DNA from: Planctomycetota bacterium
GTDB taxonomy: Bacteria; Planctomycetota; Planctomycetia; Planctomycetales; Planctomycetaceae
DNA length: 37,421 nt
Reading direction: 5' to 3'
NCBI GenBank assembly: GCA_018242525.1
Contig: JAFEBS010000089.1
Coordinates: 1 to 37,421, forward strand
Shown here: piece after piece, positions 7,114-15,908 of the stretch
Position numbering within the stretch: position 1 is the first letter of the stretch
Layout of the letters: the number at the start of each line of letters is the position of its first letter
Notes under the pieces: generated by a model
Database searches by the model: none
The model's input: only the letters and a program-made list of their open reading frames with translations
Told to the model about the DNA's origin: nothing
Position numbers and translations under genes: made by a program

Positions 7114-8079
7114 TTACCAACTTGACACATTCATTGAGTGGTCCGCCACGAACTGTTCCAGCTCCCCAGCGTCGAAGACTCCGGTGGTTGCTCCCATGCA
7201 GCGGACACAACTCGCTCCCATGGCAGTGCCCAGTTCGAGGCACTTTTCCGGCGAAGATTTGGAGAGCAGGCCGAGGACAAATCCTGAAACGAATGCATCG
7301 CCGGTCCCCGTGGCGTCGACCGGTTCGACGGGATAGACACCCGACTTCAGACGGTGAGTCGGTGAAGCCAGGACCGCACCCCGGCTGCCGCAGGTAATCA
7401 CAACGGTCTGGGCACCGTACTCCCGAAACCGCAGCGTCTGTTTTTCCGGATTCTGTTCCCCGTCCAGCAATTGTGTGGATTCGTCGTTGTTCGGGAAGAA
7501 GTAATCGGTCCATGGCAGGACTTCCCGGATCCACGACAGAAGCTGGTCCCCCCGTTCGGGCAGGACGACGTCCAGGATCGTCACGACATTCGCTTCGCGC
7601 GCCAGGCGAAACATCCGGACGACATGTTCGGGCGACAGCGCCTCCAGCAAACCGAATCCGCCGACATAAAGCACCCGCGCCTGGCGAATCTGGTCGGCGG
7701 TCACCTGCAGACCATCATATTCGGCGTTTGCACCGACACAGTGGATAAACCGGCGGTCTTCGCCGCGGACATTCAGGACAAACGTGCTGCTGGTGGGAGC
7801 GGTCTGACTGAGGATCAGTCCGGAACATTCCACCGACGCCGCGACCAGCCGATCGCGCACTTCCCGCCCAAACACGTCGTTGCCAACGCGTCCCGACACG
7901 CCGACACGCAGTCCCAACCGGGCCATGTCAACCGCGACGTTGGCGGCACAACCACCAATCGTGAATTCCACCCGCTCGGTCCGCGCCAGACTGCCAGGGG
8001 GCGGCAGGCTGGCGATCGGCTGGCAGACACTGTCCGCGACGATGATTCCAGCACACAAGCAATCCAGCGAGCCCGGCAT
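7114..8079 (-). CDS. PfkB-family carbohydrate kinase (ribokinase-like)
   Basis: 321-residue kinase of the ribokinase/PfkB superfamily, which phosphorylates a sugar or nucleoside with ATP. It shows the substrate-side glycine pair IGGCAANVAVDMARLG at 41-56, then the GRVGNDVFG motif near 63-71. The C-terminal signature is VDATGTGDAFVSGF (254-267), where GTGD forms the anion hole and Asp261 is the catalytic base. Start ATG 8079 has AGGA 10 nt upstream; 18 further codons are open but do not resemble the family. The gene is 68 nt downstream of purB on the same strand. The exact substrate (ribose, fructose, adenosine or other) is not readable. Confidence 0.9.
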   Translation of the reverse strand: MPGSLDCLCAGIIVADSVCQPIASLPPPGSLARTERVEFTIGGCAANVAVDMARLGLRVGVSGRVGNDVFGREVRDRLVAASVECSGLILSQTAPTSSTFVLNVRGEDRRFIHCVGANAEYDGLQVTADQIRQARVLYVGGFGLLEALSPEHVVRMFRLAREANVVTILDVVLPERGDQLLSWIREVLPWTDYFFPNNDESTQLLDGEQNPEKQTLRFREYGAQTVVITCGSRGAVLASPTHRLKSGVYPVEPVDATGTGDAFVSGFVLGLLSKSSPEKCLELGTAMGASCVRCMGATTGVFDAGELEQFVADHSMNVSSW

Positions 8080-8147
8080 GTGCGGTTTTTCCTGACTGAA
8101 TCTGTGCGACGGACCGCCCTGTGTAAACAGCACGGGATCAATATCTG

Positions 8148-9578
8148 TCAGACTCGAAGTTCATCGGCGGACTGATTCAATTCACTTGAGTAGCGCTCGC
8201 GGATTGGCTCGATGATTTCGGCGACAAACGCATCCACCTGTTCGGGGGCGCGTCCGACAAAGCGCCGCGAATCCAGCGCCGATGTCAAATCGACCCGGGA
8301 AAACGCCGGATCCTCCCGCAGCCGATCCATTAAATCGTTCGACTGGCCCAACTCCTTGACCACGCGTGCGGCTTCAACGCTGTGGATGCGAATCCGCTCG
8401 TGCAGATCCTGTCGATCACCGCCCGCGCGAACACCCGCCATCAGGATTTCCTCGGTCGCCATAAACGGCAGTTCTTCGTTCAGGTGTCGCGCGATGACAT
8501 TGGGGTATACCACCAGTCCCTCGACAACATTGCGATACAGGATCAGGATCGCGTCGGTCGCCAGGAAAGCCTGCGGAATCGTCAGCCGGCGGTTCGCACT
8601 GTCATCCAAGGTCCGTTCCATCCATTGGGTCGCCGTCGTTTGGGCCGCCGAAGACGTCAGGCTCATGACGAACCGGGCCAGGCCGCACATCCGTTCGGCC
8701 CGCATCGGATTTCGCTTGTAGGCCATGGCCGAGGAACCGATCTGCTTCTTTTCGATCGGCTCCTCAAGTTCCTTGCGGCTTTGCAGCAGTCGCAGGTCCG
8801 ATCCCGCCTTGTGGGCGGATTGTGACAGCCCCCCCAATGTCTCAATCACCTGGGAATCCACTTTTCTTGAGTACGTCTGTCCGGTGACCGCGTAGGCACG
8901 GTCAAACCCCATCTTCCGGCAGACGATCCGGTCCAACTCCTCGACCGAATCGTGATCTCCATTGAAGAGCGACAGAAACGTTGCCTGAGTCCCCGTGGTC
9001 CCCTTCACCCCGCGCATTCGCAGCGACGCGATCCGATGTTCCAGTTCTTCCAGGTCCAGGACCAGATCATAGCACCACAGGGTGGCCCGCTTTCCAACCG
9101 TGACTGGTTGGGCCGGTTGCAGATGGGTGAATCCAAGGCAAGGCAGATCGCGATATTCCGCGGCAAATCGAGCCAGGCGATCAATGGTGGAAACCAGTTT
9201 GGACCGCAACAGTTCCAGTCCACGCCGCATTAAAATCAGATCAGTGTTGTCGGTGACATAGCAACTGGTGGCCCCGAGGTGAATGATTGGCTTGGCCAGC
9301 GGACAGATGTCGCCGTACGTATGAACGTGTGCCATCACATCGTGCCGCAATTCCTTCTCGTGCCGTGCGGCGGCGTCAAAATCGATGTCATTAACATGTG
9401 CCCGCAGTTCGTCGATCTGTGCCTGGGAAATGTCGAGGCCCAGTTCCCGTTCTCCTTCGGCGAGGGCAATCCACAGCTTGCGCCACGTCGAATGCTTGGT
9501 CTGCGGCGACCAGAGGCGGCTCATTTCGGCCGAGGCATACCGCCCGATCAACGGGTTATCGTAGACATCCTGATTCAC
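8148..9578 (-). CDS. purB: Adenylosuccinate lyase, eukaryote-like type
   Basis: Fumarase-superfamily enzyme acting twice in purine synthesis (SAICAR to AICAR; adenylosuccinate to AMP). The 476-residue product opens with NPLIGRYAS and has HDVMAHVHTYGD and HLGATSCYVTDNTDL in the first third. It has TGTQATFLSLFNGD in the middle and the fumarate-lyase loop GSSAMAYKRNPMRAE at about 282-296. The loop usually reads SSAMPYKRNP; Ala replaces Pro here. The whole protein follows the layout of animal ADSL, including ERTLDDSANRR and ELPFMATEEILM, more closely than the E. coli-type PurB (comparison from memory). Length is typical. It is followed by pfkB at 68 nt. Confidence 0.96.
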   Translation of the reverse strand: MNQDVYDNPLIGRYASAEMSRLWSPQTKHSTWRKLWIALAEGERELGLDISQAQIDELRAHVNDIDFDAAARHEKELRHDVMAHVHTYGDICPLAKPIIHLGATSCYVTDNTDLILMRRGLELLRSKLVSTIDRLARFAAEYRDLPCLGFTHLQPAQPVTVGKRATLWCYDLVLDLEELEHRIASLRMRGVKGTTGTQATFLSLFNGDHDSVEELDRIVCRKMGFDRAYAVTGQTYSRKVDSQVIETLGGLSQSAHKAGSDLRLLQSRKELEEPIEKKQIGSSAMAYKRNPMRAERMCGLARFVMSLTSSAAQTTATQWMERTLDDSANRRLTIPQAFLATDAILILYRNVVEGLVVYPNVIARHLNEELPFMATEEILMAGVRAGGDRQDLHERIRIHSVEAARVVKELGQSNDLMDRLREDPAFSRVDLTSALDSRRFVGRAPEQVDAFVAEIIEPIRERYSSELNQSADELRV

Positions 9579-9664
9579 TCAAAAATCCTTCAGGCAAGAC
9601 AAAAAGAGTTCGGCAGCCACCCGAGAACATTGCAGTCATCGGATGGCCGGTCATTCCACGAATC

Positions 9665-9709
9665 ACTTCACCACGAAGGACACGAAGTTCCACGAAGGGA
9701 AGAAAGGAT
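9665..9709. repeat. CACGAAGGA-type dispersed repeat
   Basis: TTCACCACGAAGGACACGAAG with following TTCCACGAAGGGAAG contains three CACGAAG units (near 9672, 9682 and 9692) in the gap between the sugar dehydrogenase stop and purB. Sequences like this recur between genes in many genomes. No gene is present in 9579-9750. Confidence 0.5.
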
Positions 9710-9750
9710 CGACGAATCCATGGTTGGCGCGTCAGATTCAGTAACCCGAT

Positions 9751-11019
9751 TTAGAACTTCGCACTGTCCAATGCGGCGGTCGAAACCTTGCGCTGGAACG
9801 TATAAATTCCCTTGCCGCTGGGGCTGACGATCATGAAATAGAGTTCTCCCGCCTCGTCTTCGCCGAAGCTGACGACCGGCAGGTTTGCTCCGGTGTAGGG
9901 AATCGAACGGTTGGCGACAACGGCTTTCTTTGCCTCGTCGTATTTCAGGGCCCAGATCTTCCCGGACACGTAATCGGCGTACAGGTAGTGACCTGCCAGT
10001 TCCGGCAATTTCTCGCCACGGTAGACGTTGCCACCCGTGATCGACTTGCCAATGTCGTGGTGGTATTCCCAGATCGGTTCGATCAGTCCGGGAGAACTGC
10101 TGATGCCGGTCGGGGCGAATTCATGCTTTGCTTCCCGCAGATTCCAACCGTAGTTGCCCCCCTTCACTCCCAGGTTGATTTCTTCCCACAGGTTCTGACC
10201 GACGTCCGCGATCCACAACTGGCCGGTTTTCCGGTCAAACGACATCCGCCAGACGTTGCGCAGACCGTAGCAGTAGATTTCCGGCAGCGCGATCAGTGAC
10301 TTGTTGGCGAACTTGCCGATAAACGGATTGTCCTTGGGAATCCCATATTTCAAACCGGCGCTCTTGCTGTCGACGTCAATCCGCAGGATCTTCCCGAGCA
10401 GCGTCTGCAGATTCTGGCCATTGTTGTGCGGGTCATTGCCGGCTCCGCCGTCACCAATGGTGATGTACAGATAACCGTCGGGGCCGAAACAGATCGTCCC
10501 TCCCTTGTGGTTCCAATACGGATGAGGGACACGCAGCAATTCTTCCTCGCTGTTGGGATCGGCCTTGTCCGGGTCGTCCTTCGAGACCTTGAACCGCGAA
10601 ATCACCGTCGTATGAGGTTGACTCGTGGTGGTATAGAAGACAAAGAACTCGCCGTTGGTCTTGTACTTGGGGTGAAAGGCCATCCCCAGGAATCCTTCTT
10701 CGTTCTCCTTGTCGATGTAGACCACCTTTTTCGACATGTCGAGGAAGATCTTCGTTTCGGTCGATTTGGGGGTGAAGACGTGGATGATCCCCTGTTGCTG
10801 GGGAACAAACAGGCGTCCCGATCCGTCGCCGGCGTGGGTCAACAGGATCGGACGCAGCGGAGTGGGAACTCCATCTTTGTCGGCTTCCCATCCGGTCCAC
10901 TTCAAGTTTTCAAACGCCACGACCGGTTCGAGTTTCAGCGGCGATTCGTCGACTTGAGCGAACGTGGCCTGGCAGGTCAGGCACAGTACTGCGGCAAATG
11001 CGATGAACGGGCGAATCAC
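9751..11019 (-). CDS. Secreted PQQ-type glucose/sorbosone dehydrogenase family protein
   Basis: 422 residues with an N-terminal Sec signal peptide (FIAFAAVLCLTCQATFA, cleavage probably after residue 21), so it is exported. The rest is a six-bladed beta-propeller of the GSDH (glucose/sorbosone dehydrogenase) family. Recognisable blocks are DGSGRLFVPQQQGIIHVF, GFLGMAFHPKY, FGPDGYLYITIGDGGAGNDP, LLGKILRID and GLRNVWRMSFD followed by WIADVGQN and GGNYGWN. These correspond to the PQQ- and calcium-binding loops of the family, though many members lack proven dehydrogenase activity. The start is GTG 11019, with AGGA 11 nt upstream. It lies 71 nt downstream of a Tat-exported isomerase/epimerase gene, a common partner in planctomycete sugar-oxidation operons (inference). 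Confidence 0.9.
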   Translation of the reverse strand: MIRPFIAFAAVLCLTCQATFAQVDESPLKLEPVVAFENLKWTGWEADKDGVPTPLRPILLTHAGDGSGRLFVPQQQGIIHVFTPKSTETKIFLDMSKKVVYIDKENEEGFLGMAFHPKYKTNGEFFVFYTTTSQPHTTVISRFKVSKDDPDKADPNSEEELLRVPHPYWNHKGGTICFGPDGYLYITIGDGGAGNDPHNNGQNLQTLLGKILRIDVDSKSAGLKYGIPKDNPFIGKFANKSLIALPEIYCYGLRNVWRMSFDRKTGQLWIADVGQNLWEEINLGVKGGNYGWNLREAKHEFAPTGISSSPGLIEPIWEYHHDIGKSITGGNVYRGEKLPELAGHYLYADYVSGKIWALKYDEAKKAVVANRSIPYTGANLPVVSFGEDEAGELYFMIVSPSGKGIYTFQRKVSTAALDSAKF

Positions 11020-11090
11020 GATGAATGGATTCCTGTAAATGAGGGATTGAATGGAGCGGTGGTCGTCGACCAGCCTGCCTGAATTGGAGA

Positions 11091-12023
11091 TTACGTCTGG
11101 GAAAGCTCCGCCCGCACGGTTTCGAGCAGCTTCTTGGTGGCCTTGATCCCTTCCGGTTCACTGGTTTTGCCTTCGTATTCGACACCGATCCAGCCGTGAT
11201 ATCCGTACGACAGAACGATCGGAATCATCTTACGATAGTCTGTCTTGGTCTCGTTGCCGTCCGCATCGAATTCGTGCGACTTGGCACTGACACCCTTGGC
11301 GAACGGCATCAGTTCTTCCGTTCCCTTGTACCGATCGTACCAGACGTTGTTGGCAACCTTGAAATTGCCGAAGTCGGGCAGGGTCCCGCAGCCGGGGTTG
11401 TTCACAGTGTGAATGACCGACGACAGCCAGGTCCCATTGGACGACAGTCCCCCGTGGTTCTCGACGATCACACTGATCTGATGCTGAGCCCCGAATTCCG
11501 TGAGCCGCCGCAGACCGTCGGCGGCGAGCTTCATCTGTTCCCAATAGGTTCCAGACGACTGGGCATTCACCCGGATGGCATGGCAGCCCAGGAACCGGGC
11601 CGCTTCGACCCACTTGTAATGGTTCTCGACCGCCTGCGTGCGTTTGGCGTCGTCGGGATCGCCCAGCGCGCCTTCACCGTCACACATGATCAGGACGCTG
11701 GTCACTCCCAGATCGTCCGCCCGCTTCTTCAATTCCCCCAGGTAGACCTGATCCTTGGCCTTGTCCTTGAAGAACTGGTTGACGTATTCGATCCCTTCAA
11801 TCCCGAATTCATTCCTGGCCATGGCGGCGAATTCACGGGGATCGGCTTTGTCGTTGAAGAATCGCCGATGCAGCGACCATTGTGCCAGCGAGATCTTGAA
11901 TAACTGAGACTTGGCGGGCGCATCGGCGGCCAACAGAGTGGAACCGACCGAGGTCGCGGCCGACGCGGCAAACAAACCGGCAGTGGCAGACAGGAAATGG
12001 CGACGCGACAATCGATTTGACAT
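11091..12023 (-). CDS. Tat-exported sugar phosphate isomerase/epimerase-like TIM-barrel protein
   Basis: 310 residues. The N-terminus MSNRLSRRHFLSATAGLFAA is a twin-arginine signal (SRRHFL), so the folded protein is sent to the periplasm. The mature part is an AP-endonuclease-2/xylose-isomerase-like TIM barrel (sugar phosphate isomerase/epimerase family). Blocks include FGIEGIEYVN, VLIMCDGEG, HAIRVNAQSSG, ISVIVENHGGLS and WIGVEYEGKTS, carrying the usual Glu/His/Asp metal ligands. I chose ATG 12023 (AGGGG upstream) rather than the longer frame from 12059, because the Tat motif must sit near the start. It is the first gene of a pair with the GSDH gene downstream. The substrate is unknown. Confidence 0.9.
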   Translation of the reverse strand: MSNRLSRRHFLSATAGLFAASAATSVGSTLLAADAPAKSQLFKISLAQWSLHRRFFNDKADPREFAAMARNEFGIEGIEYVNQFFKDKAKDQVYLGELKKRADDLGVTSVLIMCDGEGALGDPDDAKRTQAVENHYKWVEAARFLGCHAIRVNAQSSGTYWEQMKLAADGLRRLTEFGAQHQISVIVENHGGLSSNGTWLSSVIHTVNNPGCGTLPDFGNFKVANNVWYDRYKGTEELMPFAKGVSAKSHEFDADGNETKTDYRKMIPIVLSYGYHGWIGVEYEGKTSEPEGIKATKKLLETVRAELSQT

Positions 12024-12191
12024 CAGGATGCCCCTCAACTGGAATGACACAGACTTCAATCACTGGCTGCGGCGGATTCTATTCTGCCGACGCGACGAAT
12101 GCGAACCGGTGGCGATCGTTTCAAGCCGTCATAACTTGCGACCGGCCGGAACTTCAAGTGAAGAACCGCCAAACCAGCTTATTTCACCCGT

Positions 12192-12237
12192 GTGACAGAA
12201 CGTCTTACCGCGGGGTGACAGTCCGTCTTACTTCGGC
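12192..12237. repeat. Two tandem 23-nt repeats at the ftsW 3' end
   Basis: GTGACAGAACGTCTTAC at 12,192 and GTGACAGTCCGTCTTAC at 12,215 are 23 nt apart. The second copy contains the last codons and the TAA stop of the minus-strand ftsW gene. The remaining intergenic sequence to 12,023 shows no gene. Confidence 0.5.
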
Positions 12238-13337
12238 GTGCAATCGGAGGTCCCGGTCGGGAGATCGCGTGACAAACTGACCACGATCCCCAGTGCGAGC
12301 AGGCTCACCACCAGGTTGCTCCCCCCCGCGCTGATCAGGGGGTGCGAAATCCCCTTGGGAGGCACCATGGCAGTGACGACCGCCACATTCAATAACGCCT
12401 GGCCGACGACCTGAGTCAGCAGCACAAATCCGGCGACGAAGGAAAAACGCCGCGCATCCAATCGGTTCAGCATTTGTAGTCCACTCAGGTACAACCCGCA
12501 CCACAGAGCGAGCAGACTGAGTGTCCCCAGCAACCCCAACTCCTCGCCGATCACGGCAAAAACGAAGTCGGTATTGGCCTCAGGAAGAAAGCTCAGCTTT
12601 TGCCAACCCCGTCCCAAGCCAACCCCCAGCAAACCTCCGGATCCCATCGAGACCAGGGATTGCTGGAGCTGGTACGGCGCGGCATCGAAATCCGACCAGG
12701 TTTCAAAGAACCCAACAATGCGTTGTCGCTGGTAAGGCTTCATCACGAGTACCGACAGGCAGGCGGGTACGGCGATGACCGCGCCGAGCACAAAGTGGCG
12801 AATCGGCCATCCGCCGGCGAGCAGTACCAGGGCCGCCCCGCCCAGCAGGAACACGGCCGTTCCCAGGTCAGGCTCGATCAGCACCAGCGGCACGATGACC
12901 AGGATCGGAAACGCAAACGGTACCGTCCCCCGAATCAGATGCGACAACCGTTCGCGATTCCGATCCAGGATCCAGCACATCATCAGCGGCAGGGCAATCT
13001 TGGCAAGCTCTGACGGCTGAGCGGAAATCCCAGCCAGTCGAATCCACCGCTGCGCCCCTTTGACCCGGACACCAATCCCCGGCACCAGGACCAGCAGCAG
13101 CAGGATCACTGTCAGCGCGAACAGCCACGGCGCGATCTGCTGCCAGAATTGAGGAGGTCGCGAGGCGGCGATGGCCGCCATCACCAGTCCGGCGGCCAGA
13201 AAAACCAGATGCCGCGACAAATAAACCCGCTCAAATTCTGTCGGCCACGATGTGACGCTGGCACTGTGCACCATCAGCAGGCCAAAGCCCACCAGCAGCA
13301 GCACCAGCGAGACAAAAAGCTGACGTTGAAAATCCAT
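12228..13337 (-). CDS. ftsW: FtsW/RodA/SpoVE-family (SEDS) peptidoglycan glycosyltransferase
   Basis: Polytopic membrane protein of 369 residues, with about ten hydrophobic segments readable along it. It has the SEDS hallmarks: GAQRWIRLAGISAQPSELAKI in the first half, EPDLGTA, the large extracytoplasmic loop motif LPEANTDFVFAVIGEELGLLG, and the C-terminal PPKGISHPLISAGGSNLV. PEANTDF and GGSNL favour FtsW over RodA. SEDS proteins polymerise lipid II into glycan strands together with a class B PBP. I chose ATG 13337, directly before the first hydrophobic helix. The RBS is poor, and 39 upstream codons are open but non-hydrophobic. It stands alone here, not in a division/cell-wall cluster. Confidence 0.9.
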   Translation of the reverse strand: MDFQRQLFVSLVLLLVGFGLLMVHSASVTSWPTEFERVYLSRHLVFLAAGLVMAAIAASRPPQFWQQIAPWLFALTVILLLLVLVPGIGVRVKGAQRWIRLAGISAQPSELAKIALPLMMCWILDRNRERLSHLIRGTVPFAFPILVIVPLVLIEPDLGTAVFLLGGAALVLLAGGWPIRHFVLGAVIAVPACLSVLVMKPYQRQRIVGFFETWSDFDAAPYQLQQSLVSMGSGGLLGVGLGRGWQKLSFLPEANTDFVFAVIGEELGLLGTLSLLALWCGLYLSGLQMLNRLDARRFSFVAGFVLLTQVVGQALLNVAVVTAMVPPKGISHPLISAGGSNLVVSLLALGIVVSLSRDLPTGTSDCTPK

Positions 13338-13552
13338 GGCGTGTGATCTGGAAACTGTCTCGAGAGCAGACGAACACTCCGTCCGTTCGCGTCCCATCGA
13401 CCAGCCAGTGCTGACACTTTGACCGAACTGGAACTCGCCGCCGACTCGATCCATCCCTCCGCCAACCAGACCGGTTGTGACGAATCTGCCGAAGATTCCC
13501 GGACTGCATCGCCCCCCGTGCCACCCTCAGACATGGGGCTGTGAAGAGCGAT

Positions 13553-15553
13553 TTACGTTGGCATGCCCGGCTTCCATTCATCCTGGCGCAGGTCGTTGTT
13601 GCGATAAAGCTCGATCAGGCGCTCCAGCATTTCAATGTCACACCGGAACTGTTCGCCCCGTTCCGTGTCGGACATCCGACGGGGTCGTTCCCATTCGCGA
13701 ATCACGGTCACGCTGGGAACGATGTCGATCCCTTCGCGGATGGCGGCGTCGACTGACTCGAAGTGATGATGACGTGCCAGCACGGTCCGATCGGATTCCA
13801 GCACCAGCGTGTACCCGTGGTCGCCGTAGGCCTCGGAAAACGCCCCGTCGATGGTGATGGCCTTGCCGCTGCGCTTCAGGGGCGATTCGCCGTCTTCAAT
13901 CTTGACCGGAACGTGTCCGTTGACAATCAATCCCTTCTGCGGATCAACACCAAACTCGGCCAGCACCTTTTCGCAGAACCACTGTTCGTGAATCAGTGCA
14001 AAGTAGGGGTCCTTGGTCTCGTGATGCGGATGTTTGTCCGCGATGAAATCCCGTTCCAGCGTTGTAATCCGGTCTTTGCCAAACAGGGGTGAACGCGGAC
14101 CGCTCCACAGGTACCACAGGAAATCCAGGTGCTTTTGCTGCCGTTGTTCCATCGCCCACGAGACCACGCGTTCGATGGCGTCGAACATCGGCTTGCCACT
14201 GAGCCAGGTGCCTTCGATCGGCATGGGCAGGAATTCCCCCTTGGCATCGCACGGCACGCAACCGTGAAAGATCAGGTGGTCGTCACGACGCAGGTACATC
14301 GCCCCGTTACCGACGATGTACTTGAGATGATCGTTCAGTTTCTGGCTGCTGAGAAACGAATGCCGCAGACGCGACAGGCACAGATCTTCCTGCGGCGTTA
14401 ACTCGTACGGATTTTCCGGATCGATCGTCGGCAGGAGCGTGTCGCGCAGCGGATACATGACCCCGTCGATGGTGATCGTCCCCTGTTCGTGGTCGATATG
14501 GTGCAGTAGTCGACGGTGGTCGATCTTCCATTCCGGATTCCGCTCAATCATCTGACCTTCCAGCTTGAACTGCATGATGGCCACCGCCTTCTGCATCCGG
14601 GCGACAATCACATCGGACCGCATGCCGCTGGATTTCGGCAGAAAGTGGGCAGCGGGATCGTCGGCGTAGACCAGTCGGGCCAGGTGTTCCAGCGGTGTCA
14701 GCGGGATGCTGTAGCCCTCGTCGAGTTGTCCCAGTCGGCGGTACCGCAGGGATACTCGCAGGACATGGCAGATCAGTGCGTCGTGCCCCAGGCCAGCCCC
14801 CAGCCAGGCGATGTCGTGGTTGCCCCAGATGAATGACACATTCGGCTGGTCCCGCAGATAATCGACCACTCGATCGCCGCGAGGCCCGCGATCCCAGCAG
14901 TCGCCGCCGATGATCAGTTCGTAAATGGCCAGGTTACGGATCAGTCGCCCCGTGATGTGTATCAGATGCAGTGCCCGGCCGCGGCGGAGCAGTTCGTCAA
15001 CGATCGCCTCCACGAATTCCCGTCCTCGTTCGTTGGACGGTTCATGCAGCATCTCGGCAAACAGGTTGGTGTATTCGCGGGGAAACACCCGCATCGCCCG
15101 CTTCAGGCTGTACCGCGAGGCCAGGACCCGGACCAGTTCGAACTGATGCTTCAATGTCCGCCGGGCGAACACGCGCAGTTCTTCAATGTCGGTCAGTGTC
15201 TCCTGCAGCCGTTCGGTGACTTCGGCCGGGTAGAAGATCAACGTCAGGAATTCCGAGAATTCCCGGGGATCCATCCGGTCCTTGAACAAACGTTCCACCA
15301 GCGGCCGCAACGTTCCCGAAGCATTGTTAATCACGTGCCTCAGTTTCTTGTCTTCGCCATGAATATCGCTGATGACGTGGACAGTCCCCTTCGGCAGCGT
15401 CAATACGGCGGACAACCGGGCAATTTCCGCGAGGGCAGAATCGATATTGGGAAACTGCCGGGCGAGGGCACGCAGCAGAGTTAACTCGTACGGTGAAGGC
15501 TTGTTTTCACCGAGTCCACGCAGGTGGTCGGGCAGTAAATCTGAGTTCGGCAT
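13553..15553 (-). CDS. fbp: Fructose-1,6-bisphosphatase, class III
   Basis: Gluconeogenic enzyme that dephosphorylates fructose-1,6-bisphosphate. The class III (Bacillus Fbp-like) type is a large metallophosphatase, and the 666-residue length agrees (Bacillus about 670). Metal-binding motifs are visible in order: VISDIHGEDKK near residue 60, GGDCWDRGPRGDRVVDYL near 220, FIWGNHD near 245, and VNGHVPVK in the last quarter. I chose ATG 15553. A longer frame begins with TTG six codons earlier, but the ATG has a GGA element at a suitable distance. It is transcribed divergently from the large secreted protein gene at 15,909, with a 355-bp gap between. Confidence 0.95.
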   Translation of the reverse strand: MPNSDLLPDHLRGLGENKPSPYELTLLRALARQFPNIDSALAEIARLSAVLTLPKGTVHVISDIHGEDKKLRHVINNASGTLRPLVERLFKDRMDPREFSEFLTLIFYPAEVTERLQETLTDIEELRVFARRTLKHQFELVRVLASRYSLKRAMRVFPREYTNLFAEMLHEPSNERGREFVEAIVDELLRRGRALHLIHITGRLIRNLAIYELIIGGDCWDRGPRGDRVVDYLRDQPNVSFIWGNHDIAWLGAGLGHDALICHVLRVSLRYRRLGQLDEGYSIPLTPLEHLARLVYADDPAAHFLPKSSGMRSDVIVARMQKAVAIMQFKLEGQMIERNPEWKIDHRRLLHHIDHEQGTITIDGVMYPLRDTLLPTIDPENPYELTPQEDLCLSRLRHSFLSSQKLNDHLKYIVGNGAMYLRRDDHLIFHGCVPCDAKGEFLPMPIEGTWLSGKPMFDAIERVVSWAMEQRQQKHLDFLWYLWSGPRSPLFGKDRITTLERDFIADKHPHHETKDPYFALIHEQWFCEKVLAEFGVDPQKGLIVNGHVPVKIEDGESPLKRSGKAITIDGAFSEAYGDHGYTLVLESDRTVLARHHHFESVDAAIREGIDIVPSVTVIREWERPRRMSDTERGEQFRCDIEMLERLIELYRNNDLRQDEWKPGMPT

Positions 15554-15908
15554 GAGGCGGGATTCCGGCAATGAGCAACATTATTCGGACAGTCGAGAGC
15601 GAGTATTCCCGCCTGCAGTCACCGTCCGTGGCGACAACGTGCGAAACTCGGCCGCCGTTGTCAACATTCCGTCCCAAAACAGCGATTCGGCAGCGGCCGA
15701 TCACATCAAGCCAAAGTGTCGAGGCCTGGCACTTCGGAAGTTCTGAAGTGCCTGACCCCTATCGCGCACGGTATCTCGTCACAGACGCGTGTGATTGGGG
15801 CAGGTTGCAACATCCAGTTCGGACAGATACTCTCGGCAATGGCCTTTGGCTTCGTGTCTCACCGTTGCACCTGTGAGAGCTTCAATCTTCTGAGTGGAAC
15901 CGCCTGTG
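15554..15908. promoter_or_regulatory. Divergent intergenic region with a hairpin
   Basis: This 355-bp stretch between fbp and the large plus-strand gene must hold both promoters, but no convincing -35/-10 pair stands out. One clear structure is seen: GGCACTTC (15,728-15,735) pairs perfectly with GAAGTGCC (15,745-15,752) across a 9-nt loop, followed by TGACCCC, resembling the dispersed palindromes elsewhere in the window. No small gene is supported. Confidence 0.5.
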
